From positions 1 through 64,000 of the forward strand of contig QHYM01000121.1 in assembly GCA_003223295.1 (NCBI GenBank): 64,000 bases of DNA, given 5' to 3'. Below, in pieces: positions 50,686 through 59,843 of this stretch. This DNA comes from Acidobacteriota bacterium. GTDB taxonomy: Bacteria > Acidobacteriota > Terriglobia > Acidiferrales > UBA7541. A program made the translations under genes and the position numbers. Below the pieces are notes generated by a model. The model saw only the letters and a list, made by a program, of their open reading frames with translations. It did no database searches and was not told the origin of the DNA. The stretch's first letter is position 1, and every line of letters begins with the position of its first letter.

Positions 50686-53346
50686 TCACTCGTAACGGAG
50701 CGCAACGACAGGGTCTACGCGAACGGCGCGGCGCGCGGGAATGTAGCTCGCTAGAAAGGCAATGCCCAACAGAAAAAGTGGGACGCCGACGAACGCAATG
50801 GGATCGTGGGCGCCCATGCCGTACAACACACTCGAGAGCACCTGTGACACGGCTGCGCAGCCTACGATGCCTGCAAGAGCCCCGATCAGCACCGGACGCA
50901 GCGCCTGCCGCAGCAAGAGACTCATCACGTCGCGACCTTCCGCCCCGAGTGTCATACGAATGCCGATTTCGCGCGTCCGTTGGCTCACTCCGTAGGAAAC
51001 AACGCCATGCACGCCGATTGAAGCCATCAGCAGCGCCAGCGCCCCGAGCACGCCGGAGAGCGCCGCCACAATCCGCGACGGCGCTCTCCACGCCTCCAGG
51101 TTATCTTCCAGCTTCGTGACGTTCACGATCAAATCCGCATCCAGCGCCCGCAGCGCTTCGCGAATCCCGTTGGCCGTCGCCGTGTCACCGCTCTTGCTGT
51201 GCACCAGCAATTGCAATCTCTCCTGCTCTTCCGGTCCGGCCGGCAGGTAAAAGAACAGCCCCTCGTTCTGCCCTAAGTGCGAAGCCTGTGAATCCCGCAC
51301 CACCCCCACGACCTGATACACTTTCTTCTCCCACCCTCGTAGAGTCTTTCCAAGCGCATCTGCCCGGGCCACAGCCGTCGCGCCGTGGACTCCGTCACTA
51401 CCAACACGAGGGCACCCGACCGCGTCTCCGCTTCCGTGAACGCTCGGCCGCGCACCATCGGCATTCCCAGCATGGTGAAAAATCCCGGTGAAACCACGTT
51501 GAACTCAAACCCTCGCTCCTGTGTCTCCCCCGCAACCGTCATTCCCGTCCCCAAAAACTGATGCCCCAGGGGGGTAACGCGTGCCTGCTCCACGGCATCC
51601 ACACCGGGCAATGCCGCCACGCGGGCGGCCAATTCGCGCTGAAACTCTTGCGCGCGCTCCTTGTTATAGCCTTGCGAAGGCAAATCAAATTGGGCCTGGG
51701 TAATTCCTTTCATCTCGAAGCCCGGATCCACCGTTTGCGCCAAATAAAGTCCTCGCATCAGCAATCCGGCTGCAATCAGCAGCACCATGCACACGGCCAC
51801 CTGCACTCCGACGAGGGTGCCGCGCAGCATTCCCCCGCTCGCGGACTTTCCCATAAGCCCGCCGCCATCGCCCTTAACCGCTGTGCTCAAATCGTGCCGC
51901 GTCGCATGGAGCGCCGGCGCAAGTCCAAACACAATCCCGGTAAAGGCCGTCAAGGCCAAAGAATATCCCCAGACGCGCAGGTCCGGATGGACATCCCACA
52001 CCAGCCTCGGCGCCCCGTGCGGCAAGTGCGCCAGCACAAACTGCGCGACGCCCTCAATCGACCAGAACGCCAGGAGTGACCCCAGCGCTCCGCCCAAAAA
52101 CGCAATCAGCAGACTCTCCGTCAACAACTGCCGGACGATGCGCCAACGGGTCCCCCCGATTGCCAGCCGGATGGCAATTTCCTTCTGTCTGGCGGAGGCC
52201 CTCGCCAGCAGGAGATTCGCCACGTTCGCGCACGCGATTAGCAGAACCAGTCCCACGGCCGCCAGCACCACTGCTCCTATCCCAAACACCACGCTCCGTT
52301 CTTCTGGCCGCCCTAAGGGATCGCGCATGGATCGCCAGCGTGGTCGTCCGCCCAGGATATTGCTGATCAATCCGCCCCGCGATTACTCCCAGGTCGGCGC
52401 GGACCTCTTCGAGCGAAATGCCCCCGCGCATCCGCCCCAACAGCGCCAGCCAGCCGGTGTTGTCTTCCTCGAGCAAATCGCGGTCCGGCTCCAGCGCCTT
52501 CTGCATCGTCACCGGCGCCCAAAATTCGCTGGGCCAGGGATCGAGTCCGCCAAATCCTGGCGCGGCCACACCTATCACAATGAATTTCGCGCGATTCAAC
52601 GAAACGCTTTTTCCCACAACCGTCGGATCGGCGCCGAACCGGCTTCTCCACAAATGGTCGCTCAGCACTACCACCGGGCTCGCTCCCGGCGCGCTACAAT
52701 CCGACTCCACGAAGACGCGCCCCAACGCCGGCCGCTCTCCCAGCACGTCGAAAAAGTTGCACGACGTTTCGGCTCCCAACAGTTGTTTGAGATTCTCTCC
52801 TCCCAACGTCGCTTCCAGAAACGGCGCATACGCCAGCAACCCGGAGAACACATGATTATTCGCCCGGTAGTTTTTGTATTCGGCGTAAGAGAATAATCCC
52901 AGCTCGCCATGAACGTTGCGCTGAAGCTTGCCGTGGAAGATCTGGTCCACGCTCACCATCTGTTCCGCCCTGGGAATAGGCAGCAGCTTCAGCGCCACTC
53001 CGTTCAGCACGGAAAAGAGTCCCGTGTTCACGCCGATTCCGAGCGCGATGGCCAGAACCGCGACTATCGTGAACCCTGCATTCTTCGCCAGCGCTCGCGC
53101 CCCGTAGCGCAGGTCTCGCCAGGTGGTCTCCAGCCCTACGAAGCTCCATGCCTCGTGGCAGGCTTCCTTGATGCGCGTGACGTTTCCGAACTGCCGCCGC
53201 GCCGCGTAGCGCGCTTCCTGTCCGTCAATCCCGCGGGTGCGGTTCTTGGCTTCGCGCATCGCCAGGTGAAACGCCAGTTCGTCCTCGAGGTCACGGTTGA
53301 GTTGCTTCCTCTTGAAGAGCGCCTGCACTCTCATCCAGTAGTTCAT
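50686..53346 (-). pseudogene. ADOP-type FtsX/MacB permease, broken by two frameshifts
   Basis: Three track ORFs (53346-52054, 52370-51273, 51372-50686) are consecutive pieces of one protein of about 885 aa. Piece 1 has the ADOP N-terminal tail (DLEDELAFHLAMREAKNRTRG), TM1 (NAGFTIVAVLAIALGIGVNTGLF) and the periplasmic MacB_PCD-like domain. Piece 2 has the first FtsX block (LIACANVANLLLARASARQKEIAIRLAIGGTRWRIVRQLL) and a second periplasmic domain. Piece 3 has the last FtsX block (GVVSYGVSQRTREIGIRMTLGAEGRD) and ends VDPVVALRYE. Shifts lie near 52315-52330 and 51356-51366; one missing base at each would restore the frame. Decay and sequencing error are both possible. Confidence 0.85.
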
Positions 53347-53435
53347 GGCTATTCTCCAAAATCTTCCAGCGTCGATCCGCCCGTTTCCGATCTACGACCG
53401 ACGCCTTACAGCTCAAAACCTATGACTCCTCTTGC

Positions 53436-53765
53436 TTACGCCATCTGCATCACTCGCGCGATCGCTGCGGACATCCGCCGCCAATACTCCGCTTCTTCCG
53501 CCAGTTTCTTGCGCCCCGCGGCCGTCAACGCGTAGTACTTGGCCCGCCGGTTGTTTTCCGACGCGCCCCACTCCGCGGAGAGTAGCCCCTTTAGCTCCAG
53601 ACGGTGCAGCGCCGGGTAAAGCGCACCCTCCTCCACGTGCAGGACGTCGTTCGAGCTTTCATGAATCCATTCCGCCACGCCATACCCGTGCTTCGCCCCA
53701 CGCGCAAGCGCCTTCAGCACCAGCATATCCAGAGTCCCCTGAACCAGATCGCCCTGCTTCTCCAT
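53436..53765 (-). CDS. PadR family transcriptional regulator
   Basis: A 109-aa winged-helix repressor from ATG 53765 (MEKQGDLVQGTLDMLVLKALARG); the track's TTG is four codons earlier. HGYGVAEWIHESSNDVLHVEEGALYPALHRLELKGLLSAEWGASENNRRAKYYALTAAGRKKL is the full PadR domain. It lies directly upstream of the ADOP permease (gap of 89 nt) and is expected to control it. The ligand is unknown. Confidence 0.93.
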   Translation of the reverse strand: MEKQGDLVQGTLDMLVLKALARGAKHGYGVAEWIHESSNDVLHVEEGALYPALHRLELKGLLSAEWGASENNRRAKYYALTAAGRKKLAEEAEYWRRMSAAIARVMQMA

Positions 53766-53821
53766 TCGCGCTCCCAAACTCCCCCTTTAATGCGCTCCCA
53801 TAAACCCCCTTAGGGAAACAC

Positions 53822-53847
53822 TTTATACCCCTAAACGGATAAGGGGT
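53822..53847 (-). promoter_or_regulatory. Candidate PadR operator overlapping a -10 element
   Basis: ACCCCT (53827-53832) and AGGGGT (53842-53847) form an inverted repeat with a 9-nt centre. On the minus strand TATAAA (53827-53822) abuts it and would serve as the -10 for padR. No good -35 is visible, so this is a suggestion only. Confidence 0.35.
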
Positions 53848-53980
53848 CCTTTTTGTTTCAACTTAAATCAAGATTTCTGGAAACGCTTTTCGATCTAGCG
53901 ACACTACCCATCCAGGATAACCACTCCAGAACATTTGAGGGGGTCGCAGCTGGAGCGACGGAGAATCCGGAGGAGTGTCT

Positions 53981-54547
53981 ATGAGCGCCCTTGCCCCACA
54001 AATCGGTGACGCTTTACCGCCAACGGCGGGTTCCGCCGCCCACGAAGGTCCCATAAACTGGGAAACGGCGTATCCGCCCGAGGCATGGAGGCAAATCCGC
54101 GCGGAGGGAATCTACTTAGCCTGCGTGCTGTCCTTTGCCGTGGTGGTGTCCGTGATCCTGCTTAGAATCAATCTCGACCATCACGAAGCCGTTCAACGGT
54201 TTCTCGTTTGCGCTCTGGGAGGGATCGCCGGCAGTTGGATCTACTCCATGAAATGGTATGTGCGTGCGATTACCCACCGCCTCTGGCGTCATGACTTGGT
54301 TGTTTGGCGAGTTACATCTCCTTTCATGGGCATATTCCTGTCGGTCTCCGCCTATGCGGTGTTGAAGGCCGGCCTTCTTGGAATTACCCTGGAACAAAAC
54401 TCACAAGCCGATCCCAAGATGTATGCCTATGCGGTTGGGTTCCTGGTGGGATTGTGCTCCGATGTCGTTATGGGAAAACTCACCGAGGTGGCCGAGACGC
54501 TGTTTGGCCGCACCACCTCCAGACACCCGCAAAAGTCTCAAACCTAG
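53981..54547 (+). CDS. Membrane protein of unknown function
   Basis: ATG at 53981 (MSALAPQIGDALPP) is chosen because GGAGG lies 7 nt upstream; the track's GTG at 53975 would be too close to it. The 188-aa protein has four hydrophobic segments: YLACVLSFAVVVSVILL, FLVCALGGIAGSWIYSM, FMGIFLSVSAYAVLKAGLLG and YAYAVGFLVGLCSDVVMG. The N-terminal 35 residues are soluble. I do not recognise a family. It is divergent from padR. Confidence 0.6.
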   Translation: MSALAPQIGDALPPTAGSAAHEGPINWETAYPPEAWRQIRAEGIYLACVLSFAVVVSVILLRINLDHHEAVQRFLVCALGGIAGSWIYSMKWYVRAITHRLWRHDLVVWRVTSPFMGIFLSVSAYAVLKAGLLGITLEQNSQADPKMYAYAVGFLVGLCSDVVMGKLTEVAETLFGRTTSRHPQKSQT

Positions 54548-54616
54548 TGCGGGTAATTCTTCTCTTCCACCGATCACGAGTCACCCGTCACGTCCTCTTG
54601 CTACACTGTTTCACGC

Positions 54617-55432
54617 ATGGCTCGCCAACGCCTCGGCCAGCATTTTCTCGCGGACCTCGATTGGCGCGAACAGATTGCCCGCGCCATTCGGGTCTCCCCG
54701 CATTCCACCGTTCCGCTTCCCCGCGACGACCAACATTGTTGGATCGAAATAGGCGCGGGCAATGGCGAAATGACTCGTCATTTGCTTGCTGCGGGCGGTC
54801 CGGTTACCGCCATCGAGCTGGATCCGAAGCTCGCTTCCAGGCTGGAACATCTCGCGAAAGAGTTTCCCGAGCTCACCGTCGTCACCGGCGATATCCTCAA
54901 GAGCGATCTGCCCGCGGTCGCTTCCGGCCGCCGCATCCGCCTTTGCGGCAATCTTCCGTACTACATCACCTCGCCGATCCTGCATCACCTCTTCGCTTAC
55001 GCGTGGCTCATCGACGAAATGCACTTCGTCATCCAGACTGAAGTCGCCCAACGCCTCGCCGCCGAGCCCGGCACGCGGGACTACGGCTACCTTTCCGTGG
55101 TCACGCAGTTTTACACGCGCCCGGAGCTGGTCTTCGAAATCCCCCGCGAGGCGTTCACTCCCCCGCCCGAAGTGACTTCAGCGCTCGTCACGCTGCGCCT
55201 CCCCGGTGAACGCGCCAAACTTGGGCTAAAGGATGAACCACGTTTCCTGAATTTCGTGAAATTGTGTTTCTCGCAGAAACGCAAAACGCTGGTGAACAAC
55301 CTGAAGTCTTTGGCCAAGCCTGAAAAATCTCGCGCCGCGCTTGCCTCTCTAAGCCTTCGTCCCGACGCGCGCGCCGAGCAGCTTACTGTCGCGCAACTTG
55401 CCGCTCTTCATGCTCTGGTGGAAGGTTCGTAA
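54617..55432 (+). CDS. ksgA: 16S rRNA (adenine1518/1519-N6) dimethyltransferase
   Basis: Dimethylates two adjacent adenines in helix 45 of 16S rRNA late in 30S assembly. The 271-aa protein has RQRLGQHFL at the start, the SAM motif WIEIGAGNGEMTRHLLAAG, AIELDPKLASRLE (acidic ribose contact) and the catalytic NLPYYITSPILHHLF. FTPPPEVTSALVTL and KRKTLVNNL finish the family pattern. It ends 3 nt from the end of glpQ on the other strand. Confidence 0.95.
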   Translation: MARQRLGQHFLADLDWREQIARAIRVSPHSTVPLPRDDQHCWIEIGAGNGEMTRHLLAAGGPVTAIELDPKLASRLEHLAKEFPELTVVTGDILKSDLPAVASGRRIRLCGNLPYYITSPILHHLFAYAWLIDEMHFVIQTEVAQRLAAEPGTRDYGYLSVVTQFYTRPELVFEIPREAFTPPPEVTSALVTLRLPGERAKLGLKDEPRFLNFVKLCFSQKRKTLVNNLKSLAKPEKSRAALASLSLRPDARAEQLTVAQLAALHALVEGS

Positions 55433-55435
55433 GGT

Positions 55436-56167
55436 TCACAAAACAGTTTCGGATTCTTTCTTCAGCGCGGCCACCAGGCGATCGGGATAATCGCTCATGA
55501 TTCCGTCGATGCCCGCTTCGATCAGCAGCCGCATGTGCGCGGCTTGGTTGATGGTCCAGCAGACAATCTGCAAATCTTTTTTTCGCGCCTGCTCCAGCAG
55601 CGCGGGTGTGACCAAATCTCCGCGCACCACGAGTTGCCTCGCGCCAATCTCGACGGCCTTGGCCACGGGATTTTCGATCTGCCCGTTGTACAGCAGTCCG
55701 GTCATTACCGTGGGCTCGATTCTGTGCACATTCAGCACCATCGACGCGTCAAAAGAAATGACCACCGCGCGCGGAATTTCTCCCGATTCGCGCAGCGCTG
55801 CAATCACCGCGTGCTCCCCGCCCCATGAGCCGCTGGGTTTCATCTCCAGGTAAAAAACCACGTCATTTTTTTTTGAAAACTGGAGGATTTCTTCGAGCGT
55901 GGGAATGCGTTCGCCGGCAAATTCGCTGCCGAACCACGAGCCGGCGTCGAGTTGGCGCAATTCCGCGAGCGTGAGGTATTGTACCGAGCCGCGTCCGTTG
56001 GTGGTACGGTTCACGGTCTCATCGTGGATGGCCACGAAATGGGCGTCGCGCGAAAGCTGTAAATCGGTTTCAATAAACGTGGCCCCAAACGCCACAGCTT
56101 TGCGGAACGCCGCCAGAGTGTTCTCCGGTGCGTGCCCCGAGGCTCCGCGATGTCCAATCACCAGCAT
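55436..56167 (-). CDS. Glycerophosphodiester phosphodiesterase
   Basis: Hydrolyses deacylated phospholipid headgroups to glycerol-3-phosphate and an alcohol. ATG at 56167 (MLVIGHRGASGHAPENTLAAF) gives 243 aa; the track start 56464 lies in the divergent intergenic region. HRGASGHAPENT and FIETDLQLSRDAHFVAIHDETVNRTTNGRG carry the metal-binding and catalytic His and Glu residues. YLEMKPSGSW and GIDGIMSDYPDRL follow. No signal peptide from this start, so it is cytosolic (UgpQ-like). Confidence 0.9.
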   Translation of the reverse strand: MLVIGHRGASGHAPENTLAAFRKAVAFGATFIETDLQLSRDAHFVAIHDETVNRTTNGRGSVQYLTLAELRQLDAGSWFGSEFAGERIPTLEEILQFSKKNDVVFYLEMKPSGSWGGEHAVIAALRESGEIPRAVVISFDASMVLNVHRIEPTVMTGLLYNGQIENPVAKAVEIGARQLVVRGDLVTPALLEQARKKDLQIVCWTINQAAHMRLLIEAGIDGIMSDYPDRLVAALKKESETVL

Positions 56168-56324
56168 GCCGATTTGCTCTTGGGTCCTTCTGTCTCGTGT
56201 TTTCTGCCTTCCAGTTTCCCTTACGATGGTAACATTCGTGCACTGGATTCTTCTGTGCGGCCCACTGCCCTGCACCTTGAATCTAACTATCGCGAACCCA
56301 GAAGACTTGATAAGGAGGGTAACC

Positions 56325-56900
56325 ATGAGAAAGGAGCTCAGGGTCCTGTTCGTATCCTTTTTGCTTGTGGCAGATATCGCCGCGGCCAGTGGCAGCCCGA
56401 CCGCTTCCTCTCCACAAAACAAAAACCAACGAAGTGAAGAGAAATACCGGGAGAAACTAGTCAAAGAAGTGCGTCACCAATTGGTGATGCTCCCGTGGTA
56501 TTCGGTGTTCGACAATCTGGCGTTTCAAGTGGAGGGTGACAAGGTGATCTTGTCGGGCCAAGTGACGCGCCCGACACTCAAATCCGACGCTGAGGCCGCC
56601 GTGAAAAGCATTGAGGGCGTGGCCTCGGTAGTGAACAACATCGAAGTTCTTCCCGTGTCGCCGATGGATGACCAACTGCGGCGCGCGCTTTTTCGCGCGA
56701 TCTATAGTGATCCCGGGTTGCAGCGATATGCGATTCAGGCGATACCATCGATCCATATCATCGTGAAAAACGGCAACGTCACGTTGGAAGGCGTCGGCGA
56801 CAGCGAGACGGACAAGAATCTTGCGGGGTTGCGCGCGAACGAAGTTCCTAACGTTTTCTCGGTGAAAAACAATCTGGTTGTTGCCGGCAATTCGAAATAA
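56325..56900 (+). CDS. Secreted two-domain BON protein
   Basis: ATG at 56325 is preceded by AAGGAGGGT; the track's start at 55899 overlaps glpQ on the other strand. The 191-aa protein has a signal peptide (MRKELRVLFVSFLLVADIAAA), a charged linker, and two BON domains (YSVFDNLAFQVEGDKVILSGQVTRPTLKSDAEAAVKSIEGVASVVNNIEVL, then IHIIVKNGNVTLEGVGDSETDKNLAGLRANEVPNVFSVKNNL). BON domains are thought to bind phospholipid or envelope surfaces. Periplasmic or outer-membrane-associated. Confidence 0.85.
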   Translation: MRKELRVLFVSFLLVADIAAASGSPTASSPQNKNQRSEEKYREKLVKEVRHQLVMLPWYSVFDNLAFQVEGDKVILSGQVTRPTLKSDAEAAVKSIEGVASVVNNIEVLPVSPMDDQLRRALFRAIYSDPGLQRYAIQAIPSIHIIVKNGNVTLEGVGDSETDKNLAGLRANEVPNVFSVKNNLVVAGNSK

Positions 56901-56935
56901 TTGTTCTTGCGGGATGATTCGAACGGCGTGGAGAG

Positions 56936-57724
56936 TCAGGTTGCCCCGGCAGCTCCGCTTCTTTGCATTTGGCGTGAAATGCGCCGCGCAGTTTCCTTCA
57001 GGGCTTCAGTGAGCCGCGGCATGCTGGCTTCGTCGACCTGTGTCAAGGTGCCGCTGGCGCCGAGCGCCGCCACCACATTTCCCGTTGCGTCGAAAACCGG
57101 TGCGCCCAGACATCGCGCGCCTAGACTGTTCTCTTCGTCATCCACTGCGTAGCCTTCATTCTTGGTGTGCTCTAAATCCGCGAACAGCCTGGTCATGGTA
57201 GTAATCGTTTTCGGCGTTCGTTTCTTCAGGCCCTGCTGTTTCACGAGCGCCTCCACTTCTTGCTTTGGCAACCACGCGAGGAGGCATTTGCCGACGCTGG
57301 TGGAATGCAAGAACATGCGGCGTCCCACCCAGGTGTTCACTTTGAAAAATCCCGGCGCTTCCACTTTTTCGATGTACACGGCTTCGCCCTGATCCAGCAC
57401 GGCCAGGTGCACGGTCATGTGGATTTTTTCCACGAGCGCGCGCATGGACGGGAGGGCCACGTCAGCGATATCGAGGTTTGCCTGGGCGTCGCCGCCAAGA
57501 CTGAGAATTTTCAGGCCGAGACGGTAGCGCCCGGTTTCCGCTTCGCGGCGCAAGTAACCGCGGCGCTCGAGCGTTCGAAGGATGTAGCTCGCGGAACTTT
57601 TGGGAATGCCCAGTTTGCGGCTGATTTCCGAGTTGGTGAGGCCGTCGCGGCGATGCGCGGCGGCTTCGAGAATGTTGAGGGCGCGCTCGACGGCAGTGGC
57701 GGGACTGGAATCCGAGACGGGCAT
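56936..57724 (-). CDS. IclR family transcriptional regulator
   Basis: A 262-aa protein from ATG 57724 (AGGAG 5 nt upstream); the track's TTG is five codons earlier. The N-terminal winged helix (VERALNILEAAAHRRDGLTNSEISRKLGIPKSSASYILRTLERRGYLRREAETGRYRLG) is followed by the IclR effector domain (HMTVHLAVLDQGEAVYIEKVEAPGFFKVNTWVGRRMFLHSTSVGKCLLAW, then GYAVDDEENSLGARCLGAPVFDATGNVVAALGASG). It is divergent from aceB, as in many glyoxylate-shunt loci, so it most likely controls aceBA. The ligand is not assigned. Confidence 0.93.
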   Translation of the reverse strand: MPVSDSSPATAVERALNILEAAAHRRDGLTNSEISRKLGIPKSSASYILRTLERRGYLRREAETGRYRLGLKILSLGGDAQANLDIADVALPSMRALVEKIHMTVHLAVLDQGEAVYIEKVEAPGFFKVNTWVGRRMFLHSTSVGKCLLAWLPKQEVEALVKQQGLKKRTPKTITTMTRLFADLEHTKNEGYAVDDEENSLGARCLGAPVFDATGNVVAALGASGTLTQVDEASMPRLTEALKETARRISRQMQRSGAAGAT

Positions 57725-57756
57725 GGAAACTCCTGACAAAGAATGCGGTAGTTCAC

Positions 57757-57788
57757 AGTATAGAATATTTGTTCAGGATATTGAACAA
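57757..57788 (-). promoter_or_regulatory. iclR promoter -10 with overlapping palindromic operator 1
   Basis: TATACT on the minus strand (57762-57757) would be the -10, with a start site near 57750. Immediately upstream is the perfect palindrome TTGTTCA-GGATAT-TGAACAA (57769-57788), covering the spacer and -35 region. Binding there would block iclR transcription, the usual autorepression. Confidence 0.6.
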
Positions 57789-57843
57789 CATCTTGCACCC
57801 GGGCGTGTTCACCGAGTAGAAGCGGAGGAGGAGGTTGAACAGA

Positions 57844-57861
57844 TGTTCAGCCTATTGAACA
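57844..57861. promoter_or_regulatory. Palindromic operator 2 between iclR and aceB
   Basis: TGTTCA-GCCTAT-TGAACA repeats the arms and 6-nt spacing of operator 1. Extra half sites are TGAACA at 57836 and TGTTCA at 57806. It overlaps a possible aceB -35 (TTGAAC, 57855). The rest of this 360-nt gap shows no gene. Confidence 0.55.
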
Positions 57862-58084
57862 CGGAGAGCGACAGAGGAAACAATCCGGCGAGGATGTGCA
57901 AAATTCTCAACTCTTTGTCCCCATTTTTGCACGAGGTTTTGCGGCAGTTCTCGCGGCCGTTCTATCTCATTGAAGGCGAAAGGCTTAAAAGCGGGCGTTT
58001 CGCCGGCGTTGGGCATGGAATTGCCCTGTTAGTGCGCCAACCGGTCCTGCTTCGAATTCGCAGTGGAAAGGACTGACGAGCATC

Positions 58085-59698
58085 ATGGCAACCGCTACCA
58101 CCAACCCGAATCCGGCGCTCCTGCCGCGGCCCTTTTCCAACCGGATCGTGCCGGTAAATACCGCTCCGCTAGATTCTGACCCGGAGCGCGACCTCCCCGA
58201 AGGTTTTCTGGATTTTCTGGCCCCGCTGCATGCGGCGCTAACGATGCGGCAAAGGGCGCTGGTGGCGCGGCGCGAAAACGCGCTGGCGGAGGCGCATGCG
58301 GGAAAGGTTCCTTCCTACCTGCCGCCATCGGTCGCGACCATGAGTTCCTGGCGCATCGAGCTGCCGGCGTGGTGCGCGGACCAGCGCAATCAAATGACCG
58401 GCCCGGCTGACGATGCAGACCTCGTAGTGAAGATGCTCAATTCCGGCGCGCCGGGCGTGATGCTCGACCTGGAAGACTCGACGGCGAACACCTGGGAGCA
58501 CAACGCGCTGGGCATCAAGAATATTTTAGAAGCGCTTGCGGGGCGGCTCACTTATTTTGACCGCAAACGCAACAAGACCATGGGCATCAACCCCAGCGCG
58601 ACGGTAATTTTCACGCGGCCGCGCGGGTTGCATCTGCATCAGGCGGGAATTCTGCCGGGCGAACTGCTGCCCGCATCGCTCTTTGACGTGGCGATGGTTG
58701 CGTATCAGGCGGACTTCAATGCGTTGAAGCATCCGCTGTGCATTTACATTCCGAAATCGGAATCGGCGGACGAAGCTTTGTGGTGGCGCGATCTGTTCCA
58801 GATGATTGCGCGGCTGAAGGGCCTACCGAAGGATGCCATCAAGTGCATGGCGCTGGTGGAATCGCATCCACTGGCGTTTCAGATGGAAGAGTTCGCGTGG
58901 AATTTGCGCGACCACATTGTGGGCCTGAACCTGGGACGCTGGGATTACATGGCCAGCCTGATTCACTTCAATCTTGAGAATCCGGAGTGGGTGCTGCCGG
59001 ACCGCAACACGATTCCACACAACGTGGCGTTCTTCCAACATTTGCGCAACCTGATGCCGGAGATTTGCCACAAGCACGGGATGCTGGCGATTGGCGGGAT
59101 GACGGCGCTGTATCCGAGCCGTGAAGACGCGGAACTGAACGCGCGGGCATTGAAAGTGCTAGCCGAGGATAAGAAAAACGAAGCCAATTCTCTGATGGAC
59201 GGCGCCTGGACCGGGCATCCCGACCAGAACGAAATCGCGGTGAGCCAGTTCCCTGTTCCCAACCAGTTGCAGGCGCGGCCGGCGAACGCCAATCCACATC
59301 CCGATTTGCGGCCGCTTCCTACTGGAGTAGGCAAGCGCACGCTGGCAGGAACGCGCGCGGCGATTCGGACGGTGATTCGCTACCGCAACGGCGTGCTGAA
59401 CGGGAAAGGCGCGAGCCTGCTCGACGGATACATGGAAGATTTGGCGACGGACCGCATTTATCGCCTGATGATTGCACAGCGCATGCGGCATTCGCGTCAG
59501 GTGGAAGTGCTCGACGATAGCGGCGTCACCGTGCCGCATACACCGGAATTGGTCAGCCAGCTTTTTGACGATGAATTGGAGCGGCTGCTACACGATGCGG
59601 CAAAGAATAGTCCGCAAAAGCAAATGGCGGAGACGCTTCGCGAGGCGCGACGAATGAGCGAAGAGATGATTCGGCGAGAGGAATTCGATCCGAGGTGA
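58085..59698 (+). CDS. aceB: Malate synthase A
   Basis: Condenses glyoxylate with acetyl-CoA to malate, the second step of the glyoxylate shunt. The 537-aa length matches the A isoform. RQRALVARRENALAEAHAGKVPSYLPP near the start, VMLDLEDSTANTWEHNALGI, FTRPRGLHLHQAG (catalytic Arg) and the signature RDHIVGLNLGRWDYMASLI (metal-binding Glu precedes) are present, and GGMTALYPSREDAELN follows. It is transcribed divergently from iclR and followed by aceA; the order aceB-aceA is the E. coli order, but no aceK follows. Confidence 0.96.
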   Translation: MATATTNPNPALLPRPFSNRIVPVNTAPLDSDPERDLPEGFLDFLAPLHAALTMRQRALVARRENALAEAHAGKVPSYLPPSVATMSSWRIELPAWCADQRNQMTGPADDADLVVKMLNSGAPGVMLDLEDSTANTWEHNALGIKNILEALAGRLTYFDRKRNKTMGINPSATVIFTRPRGLHLHQAGILPGELLPASLFDVAMVAYQADFNALKHPLCIYIPKSESADEALWWRDLFQMIARLKGLPKDAIKCMALVESHPLAFQMEEFAWNLRDHIVGLNLGRWDYMASLIHFNLENPEWVLPDRNTIPHNVAFFQHLRNLMPEICHKHGMLAIGGMTALYPSREDAELNARALKVLAEDKKNEANSLMDGAWTGHPDQNEIAVSQFPVPNQLQARPANANPHPDLRPLPTGVGKRTLAGTRAAIRTVIRYRNGVLNGKGASLLDGYMEDLATDRIYRLMIAQRMRHSRQVEVLDDSGVTVPHTPELVSQLFDDELERLLHDAAKNSPQKQMAETLREARRMSEEMIRREEFDPR

Positions 59699-59705
59699 AG
59701 CAGGG

Positions 59706-59730
59706 TTTTAAGTCATAAGTTTTAAGTCAT
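59706..59730 (+). repeat. Direct repeat TTTTAAGTCAT x2 after aceB
   Basis: Two identical 11-mers separated by AAG, 8 nt after the aceB stop. Related to the unit after proC (37341). Confidence 0.45.
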
Positions 59731-59843
59731 GTGGGCACCAAAGGGATTTTCGGGACTTTCAGTAGTTGGAGCTTGGTGAGGATCTGATTCAGTTCCGCAG
59801 AGTGTTGGGCAGTCTGAGGAGACTCAAAAGCAGGAGCATTAAA

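Noticed and set aside
55899-56324. 142-codon extension of the BON protein ORF
   Set aside because: Antisense to glpQ; a strong ribosome site and signal peptide mark the start at 56325.
57600-58076. 158-aa plus ORF between iclR and aceB
   Set aside because: Starts antisense to iclR, runs over the operators, no conserved features.
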